A stretch of 10,476 bases of DNA from Helicobacteraceae bacterium (GTDB lineage Bacteria > Campylobacterota > Campylobacteria > Campylobacterales > SZUA-545), in the NCBI GenBank assembly GCA_031276985.1, contig JAISMA010000151.1, positions 1 through 10,476 of the forward strand. The letters run 5' to 3'. Shown piece after piece: positions 7,240 to 10,476 of the stretch. Under the pieces are notes generated by a model, which saw nothing but the letters and a program-made list of their open reading frames with translations, had not been told where the DNA came from and searched no databases. The first letter of the stretch is position 1; the number at the start of each line of letters is the position of its first letter. A program made the translations under genes and the position numbers.

Positions 7240-7451
7240 TTGCTCTCCCTTTCTACTTTTAGCGTAAGCAAAAAACTTGTCATTCCTGCAATCGCCGCTA
7301 GTATTATACTAATCGCGCCGATCAAAGGCGTTTGCGCCTGAAATAAACCGATCGCAAGCGCGGCAATGCCGAACTTCTCCGTCCAATCCGCGCCACGCTT
7401 GTGTATTGCGAGCAATTGCCTCATATCTTTAAGCGTCTCTTTAATTTTCAT
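7236..7451 (-). CDS. Small membrane protein, 71 residues, two predicted spans
   Basis: I do not recognise this family. From the ATG at 7451 the protein has a basic, amphipathic-looking N-terminus (MKIKETLKDMRQLLAIHKRG, 1-20), then TEKFG, then two hydrophobic stretches (about 28-41 and 43-64) separated by a turn at Gln-Thr-Pro (40-42), and a charged end (KVERESK). The open frame continues upstream to a TTG at 7838 and would give 200 residues. I prefer the ATG at 7451 because AAGGGG lies four bases before it, because the TTG has no ribosome binding site, and because the extension would run through a dispersed repeat (7671-7796). Its stop overlaps the start of the 34-residue gene (ATGA), so the two form a cassette. 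It could be a host-encoded membrane accessory protein or part of a toxin pair; neither is shown. Confidence 0.6.
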   Translation of the reverse strand: MKIKETLKDMRQLLAIHKRGADWTEKFGIAALAIGLFQAQTPLIGAISIILAAIAGMTSFLLTLKVERESK

Positions 7452-7670
7452 TGCGCCCCTTTTTGCGAATATCGCATTTTGCGCGATAAACATTTTTCGC
7501 GCATAGATTGTCTCAAAAGCGCCGATCGCGATATTCGCGTCTTTAAGGTTGAGAATCGAAGCGCCTTCATAGAGATCGCAAAGGCGTACTTTGCGCGTTT
7601 GCGTCCGCGCCGTCAATTTGCTTTCGTTACCCAAATCGCCGTTTTTGCGATAACGCAATACGTCGTCAGC
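7452..7670 (-). other. Open but unassigned region upstream of the small-gene cassette
   Basis: The frame of the 71-residue gene stays open here without a well-placed start or ribosome binding site. The translation (for example LYEGASILNLKDANIAIGAF) is protein-like in composition but not recognised. It may be a true longer N-terminus, a leftover of a gene cut by the repeat insertion, or the cassette's leader. An internal ATG (codon of MFIAQNAIFAKRG) lies 15 codons before the preferred start and lacks a clear ribosome binding site. Confidence 0.35.
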
Positions 7671-7796
7671 TGTTATCCCCGCGCCCTCAATGTCATCCCC
7701 GCGCAAGCTGGAATCCAATATCAAGACAATCGCGGATCGATCGCCCTCGTCATTGCGCGCAATGTTTGTATACCCGTTTCGTGAAAATGACGGGAA
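7671..7796 (+). repeat. Dispersed repeat of the VIPAQAGIQ type (degenerate)
   Basis: The plus strand reads GTCATCCCCGCGCAAGC followed by TGGAATCCA (7692-7717), which translates as VIPAQAGIQ, the familiar hallmark of a widespread bacterial intergenic repeat normally bounded by inverted GTCATTCCCGCG-like ends. A near copy of its left end, TGTTATCCCCGCGC (7671-7684), precedes TGTCATCCCCGCGC (7691-7704) at a 20-base period with 13 of 14 bases alike. The right part holds the perfect palindrome CATTGCGCGCAATG (7751-7764) and ends in GAAAATGACGGG (7783-7794), the expected outer end. Boundaries are approximate. It sits just past the agmatine deiminase stop, so it may shape the 3' end of that transcript. 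Confidence 0.65.
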
Positions 7797-7827
7797 ATTT
7801 GCTTCAGAAACTATCGCGGCGATTGCG

Positions 7828-8832
7828 TCAAGAATCAATCGAGGCGGGAAGCTGCATGCTTAAACAGTGAATCGATCCGTGTTGTCGCGCCGCGACGCTT
7901 GCGTTAAGCGCGATTATTTCGCGGTTTGCAAAGGCGGTTTTAAGCGCCAAAAGCGCTTTTTCGTCGCTTTTAACGCCGTAGATCGGCGCGATCACCGCAT
8001 CGTTTATAATCAAGAAATTCGCGTACGTCGCGGGCAGTCTTTCGCCCTCGTAATAGATTGGATCGCACATGGGCAACTCGATAAAACGATAGGGCGTTCC
8101 GTCCGTTTTTTTGAACGCCAAAATCTCATCTTTCATCGCTTTAAGCGTTTTATAATGACTATCTTTGTCGTCGTCGCAACCGACAAAAGCTATCGTATTC
8201 GGATCGCAAAATCTAGCCAGCGTGTCTATATGCGCGTCCGTGTCGTCGTTTTCCAATCGCCCGTTTTTAAGCCACAAAACCCGCTTCGCGCCCAGATCGC
8301 GACGAAAGCGCTCCTCAAAATCCGCCTTTGTCCAATTGGCGTTGCGGTTTGGCGCAAAAAGGCAATTTTCGGTGGTCATAATCGTCCCCGCGCCGTCGCT
8401 TTCCACGCTGCCGCCTTCCAAAATCCAGCCCGTTTTTATCAGTTTCGCGCCGCCAAAAAAGCCAAGCGCGTTTAGCCCCGCGTTGATTTGATTGTCATAA
8501 TTGGCGGCAAATTTTAGTCCCCAGCCGTTAAACTCAAAATCCAAAAACGCCGTTTTGCCCTCGTCCTCGATTGCGATCGCGCCGAAATCGCGCGCCCAAG
8601 TATCGTTTGTTCGCAGCTTCGCGCAAACGACGCGATCGCCTTCAAAACGCTTGATCGCCTCGTCGTCCTCGCAGATCAAAACGACTCTTTCAAAACGCTT
8701 GATCGCCGCGATCAGCGAATCGTAAAACTCCAAAATCTCGTCAATATACGGCGACCAATCGCCGTTTTTGCGCGGCAACGCGAGCAAAACCGCGCTTTGC
8801 CTTTCCCACTCCGCGATCATTTTGCGGCTCAT
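7828..8832 (-). CDS. aguA: Agmatine deiminase (agmatine iminohydrolase)
   Basis: This cytoplasmic enzyme hydrolyses agmatine to N-carbamoylputrescine and ammonia, one step of the arginine-decarboxylase route to putrescine. The protein has 334 residues and is of the peptidyl-arginine-deiminase-fold family. Visible family motifs are TNDTWARDFG (75-84, Asp82), WILEGGSVE (136-144, Glu139), DAHID (199-203, His201) and the catalytic cysteine region HGSIHCLSMQLP (318-329, Cys323). These correspond to the expected Asp/Glu/His/Cys catalytic set. I chose the ATG at 8832 rather than the one at 8859 because AAAGGAG lies five bases before it and the longer form would add only nine residues (MCRFCKGEV). 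No carbamoylputrescine amidase (aguB) gene is adjacent in this window, so the next step must be encoded elsewhere. Porphyromonas-type peptidyl-arginine deiminase is a related alternative, but there is no signal peptide and the length fits agmatine deiminase. Confidence 0.88.
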   Translation of the reverse strand: MSRKMIAEWERQSAVLLALPRKNGDWSPYIDEILEFYDSLIAAIKRFERVVLICEDDEAIKRFEGDRVVCAKLRTNDTWARDFGAIAIEDEGKTAFLDFEFNGWGLKFAANYDNQINAGLNALGFFGGAKLIKTGWILEGGSVESDGAGTIMTTENCLFAPNRNANWTKADFEERFRRDLGAKRVLWLKNGRLENDDTDAHIDTLARFCDPNTIAFVGCDDDKDSHYKTLKAMKDEILAFKKTDGTPYRFIELPMCDPIYYEGERLPATYANFLIINDAVIAPIYGVKSDEKALLALKTAFANREIIALNASVAARQHGSIHCLSMQLPASIDS

Positions 8833-8837
8833 AACCT

Positions 8838-8844
8838 CTCCTTT
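8838..8844 (-). promoter_or_regulatory. Ribosome binding site deciding the aguA start
   Basis: The minus strand reads AAAGGAG, five bases before the ATG at 8832. This selects that start over the upstream in-frame ATG at 8859, which has no such site. Confidence 0.75.
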
Positions 8845-8906
8845 GCAAAATCTACACATTATCTACACGTTCGCGCGAAAAAATGCCAAACTCATTTCAC
8901 AATTTT

Positions 8907-8912
8907 AAGGAG
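8907..8912 (+). promoter_or_regulatory. Ribosome binding site deciding the HtrA start
   Basis: AAGGAG lies six bases before the ATG at 8919. It selects that start over the in-frame ATG at 8883, and the resulting protein begins directly with a signal peptide. Confidence 0.8.
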
Positions 8913-8918
8913 TTATCG

Positions 8919-10313
8919 ATGAAACGACTGATCGCTATGTCGATCGTTACGTGCGTCGCCTTCGCGGCGCCAAAAGTTGCCTTTCAGGATTACGAAAACG
9001 GCGCTATAACGCGCGCGCAACCCGCTACGCCCGCTTTAGCCTCTTACGCGCAAATACTCAAAAACGCGCGTCAAAGCGTGGTGAACGTCTCCATTCAAAA
9101 AACCGCGCGCGCTCCGCAAATGCAGCTTTCGCCGTTTTTTAACGATCCGTTTTTCAAGGAGTTCTTTGAAGACAGACGTTTCAACATTCCTCGCGAGCGC
9201 GTCGAGCGATCGCTTGGCAGCGGCGTAATTATCAGCGCGGACGGCTACATCGTAACCAATAATCACGTCGTCGAGGACGCCAATAAAGTGATCGTAACGT
9301 TGGCGAGCGCCAAAGAGGAGTTCGAGGCGAAAGTAATCGGTAGCGACCCAAAAAGCGATCTGGCGGTAATTAAGATCGACGCGAAAAACCTGCGTCCCGC
9401 GATCTTTTTTGATTCCGATAACGTAGAGGTCGGCGACGTCGTTTTCGCTATCGGAAATCCGTTTGGCGTGGGCGAAACCATTACGACGGGCATTGTCTCC
9501 GCGACAAACCGCACGGCTATGGGCATAGTGGAATACGAGGATTTTATCCAAACGGACGCGGCGATCAACCCGGGCAACAGCGGCGGCGCGTTGATCAATT
9601 CCACGGGCGCGTTAATTGGCGTAAACAGCGCGATTTTAACGCGAAGCGGCGCAAATCACGGCGTAGGTTTTTCGATACCTAGCAACATGGTCAAAAAAAT
9701 CGCCGAACAACTTATAGAAAAAGGCGAGGTAACGCGCGCTTGGCTTGGCGTGAGCATAAGCGATCTAAGCGAAGATCTGCGCGAATTTTACGGCAAAAAA
9801 GAGGGCGCGGTGGTGATGGGCGTAGAGCCGAAATCGCCCGCCGATAAAGCGGGACTTAAACGCGGCGATCTGATCGTGAAAGTAGACTCAAAAGCGATCG
9901 ACGGCGCAAATTCGCTTCGCAACACGATCGGATCGCTTCCTCCAAATAAAAAGGTAACGCTGGAGATCGTGCGCGACAAAAAAACGATTACGCTTAACGC
10001 GACGCTAACGGCGTTAGATAAAGCCGCGATCGCGGAAGCAAAAAGCGATTATAAAGGTTTGAGCGTCGCGTCGCTAACCGACGATATAAAATCGCGCCTT
10101 CGCATGTCCAAAGACGCTCGCGGCGTAATAGTCGATAGCGTCGCGGACGACTCGGAAGCAAGCAAAGCGGGTTTTGCCGCTGGCGATGTGATCGTTCAAA
10201 TTGAATCGGCGGAGATCGTCGATATAGATTCGTTCAAAAAAGCGATCGAAGGAAAAGCGAAAAAAAGGTTCTACGTCCTTAGACGCGGCATTATTTTTAT
10301 CGCGGTTTTATAG
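8919..10313 (+). CDS. htrA: Periplasmic serine protease/chaperone HtrA (DegP/DegQ family)
   Basis: This envelope quality-control protease degrades or holds misfolded periplasmic proteins. The 464-residue precursor starts with a Sec signal peptide (MKRLIAMSIVTCVAFA, probable cleavage near residue 16-17). The trypsin-like domain spans about residues 40-265. Its catalytic triad is His116 in TNNHVV, Asp147 in SDLAVIKID, and Ser221 in NPGNSGGAL. A loop rich in Phe and Arg (about 72-97) corresponds to the regulatory LA loop. PDZ1 lies at about 274-365 (carboxylate-loop YGKKEGAVV and KAGLKRGDLIVKV) and PDZ2 at about 378-462 (KAGFAAGDVIVQIES). The length and GVGETITTGIVSA are close to the Campylobacter and Helicobacter proteins as I remember them. 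The start at 8919 is set by AAGGAG; the longer form from 8883 would bury the signal peptide. The gene is monocistronic and ends 20 bases before a terminator. Its secretion role next to the T2SS operon may be coincidental. Confidence 0.93.
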   Translation: MKRLIAMSIVTCVAFAAPKVAFQDYENGAITRAQPATPALASYAQILKNARQSVVNVSIQKTARAPQMQLSPFFNDPFFKEFFEDRRFNIPRERVERSLGSGVIISADGYIVTNNHVVEDANKVIVTLASAKEEFEAKVIGSDPKSDLAVIKIDAKNLRPAIFFDSDNVEVGDVVFAIGNPFGVGETITTGIVSATNRTAMGIVEYEDFIQTDAAINPGNSGGALINSTGALIGVNSAILTRSGANHGVGFSIPSNMVKKIAEQLIEKGEVTRAWLGVSISDLSEDLREFYGKKEGAVVMGVEPKSPADKAGLKRGDLIVKVDSKAIDGANSLRNTIGSLPPNKKVTLEIVRDKKTITLNATLTALDKAAIAEAKSDYKGLSVASLTDDIKSRLRMSKDARGVIVDSVADDSEASKAGFAAGDVIVQIESAEIVDIDSFKKAIEGKAKKRFYVLRRGIIFIAVL

Positions 10314-10333
10314 TCTAAAATCGCGCTATGTTT

Positions 10334-10365
10334 ATCCCTCGCCATTCGCCGCGAGGGATTTTTTT
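10334..10365 (+). terminator. Intrinsic terminator of the htrA-type gene
   Basis: A perfect nine-base-pair stem, ATCCCTCGC (10334-10342) with GCGAGGGAT (10351-10359), encloses an eight-base loop and runs straight into six T residues (10360-10365). It starts about 20 bases after the TAG stop. Confidence 0.92.
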
Positions 10366-10392
10366 GCGTGAAAATATATCGCGCTTAAATAC

Positions 10393-10476
10393 ATGTTCCA
10401 ATTGCGCGAAAATAGTTTAACCGCAAAAATTTTGCCCGCGTTATGCGCTTCGATCGTTTCGGCGACGCAAAGACAG
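10393..10476 (+). CDS. Possible start of another gene, cut by window edge
   Basis: An ATG at 10393 opens a frame of 28 codons that reaches the window end without a stop. The peptide begins MFQLRENSLTAKILPALCAS and continues with a hydrophobic stretch, so it could be the N-terminal membrane anchor of a sensor or chemotaxis-type protein. That idea comes only from the pattern of a short charged start followed by a Lys-Ile-Leu hydrophobic run. There is no clear ribosome binding site, and the stretch is short enough to be open by chance. Confidence 0.3.
   Translation, partial: MFQLRENSLTAKILPALCASIVSATQRQ

Larger units (their letters stand above)
8833..8918. promoter_or_regulatory. Divergent promoter region between aguA and the htrA-type gene
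   Basis: These 86 bases separate two divergent genes. On the minus strand, GATAAT (8863-8858) is a good -10 candidate for aguA and would leave a short leader. On the plus strand, CATTAT (8856-8861) is a weaker candidate for the protease gene. The octamer ATCTACAC occurs at 8850-8857 and again at 8861-8868, one helical turn apart in the same orientation, and could be an operator. Both genes have strong ribosome binding sites inside this region. Confidence 0.4.

Noticed and set aside
7401..7784. A 127-residue plus-strand frame containing VIPAQAGIQ
   Set aside because: The VIPAQAGIQ string marks translation of a dispersed repeat, not a protein. The rest is antisense to the small-gene cassette and no ribosome binding site is seen.
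8883..8921. Upstream in-frame ATG for the HtrA gene
   Set aside because: It has no ribosome binding site, would place 12 extra residues before the signal peptide, and the AAGGAG at 8907 fits the ATG at 8919.

Overview
The window looks like chromosomal DNA of a Campylobacterota (epsilonproteobacterial) organism, although it is richer in GC than the familiar Campylobacter and Helicobacter genomes. The assignment rests on the HtrA sequence, the agmatine deiminase and the divergent GspL/M/N-type proteins of its type II secretion operon. It is an inference from remembered family resemblance, not from a search. The octamer GCGATCGC occurs at least 12 times, far above chance.

Positions 1-6774 (minus strand) hold one tightly packed type II secretion system (T2SS) operon. 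In transcription order it encodes a GspL-like protein, GspM-like, GspN-like, GspC, the secretin GspD and the ATPase GspE, whose C-terminal end leaves the window. Every neighbouring pair overlaps by 7-20 bases, so translation is probably coupled. Together the genes give the inner-membrane platform (L, M), the connector (C, perhaps N), the outer-membrane channel (D) and the motor (E). GspF and the pseudopilins are not in the window. The GspL-like protein is the most unusual one: about 230 residues of multi-pass membrane sequence precede a reduced cytoplasmic domain and an otherwise standard GspL C-terminus.

Positions 6775-7827 are accessory sequence. Reading from right to left on the minus strand, they hold a dispersed repeat of the type that translates as VIPAQAGIQ, a two-gene cassette of tiny membrane proteins (71 and 34 residues, joined by an ATGA overlap), a 25-base direct repeat whose inner copy forms the end of the 34-residue gene, and about 300 bases with hairpins but no convincing gene.

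Positions 7828-8832 (minus) encode agmatine deiminase, with all four expected active-site residues visible. Positions 8919-10313 (plus) encode a periplasmic HtrA/DegP serine protease with two PDZ domains, followed by a strong intrinsic terminator. The two genes diverge from an 86-base promoter region. A short reading frame starting at 10393 runs off the right edge and may be the start of another gene.
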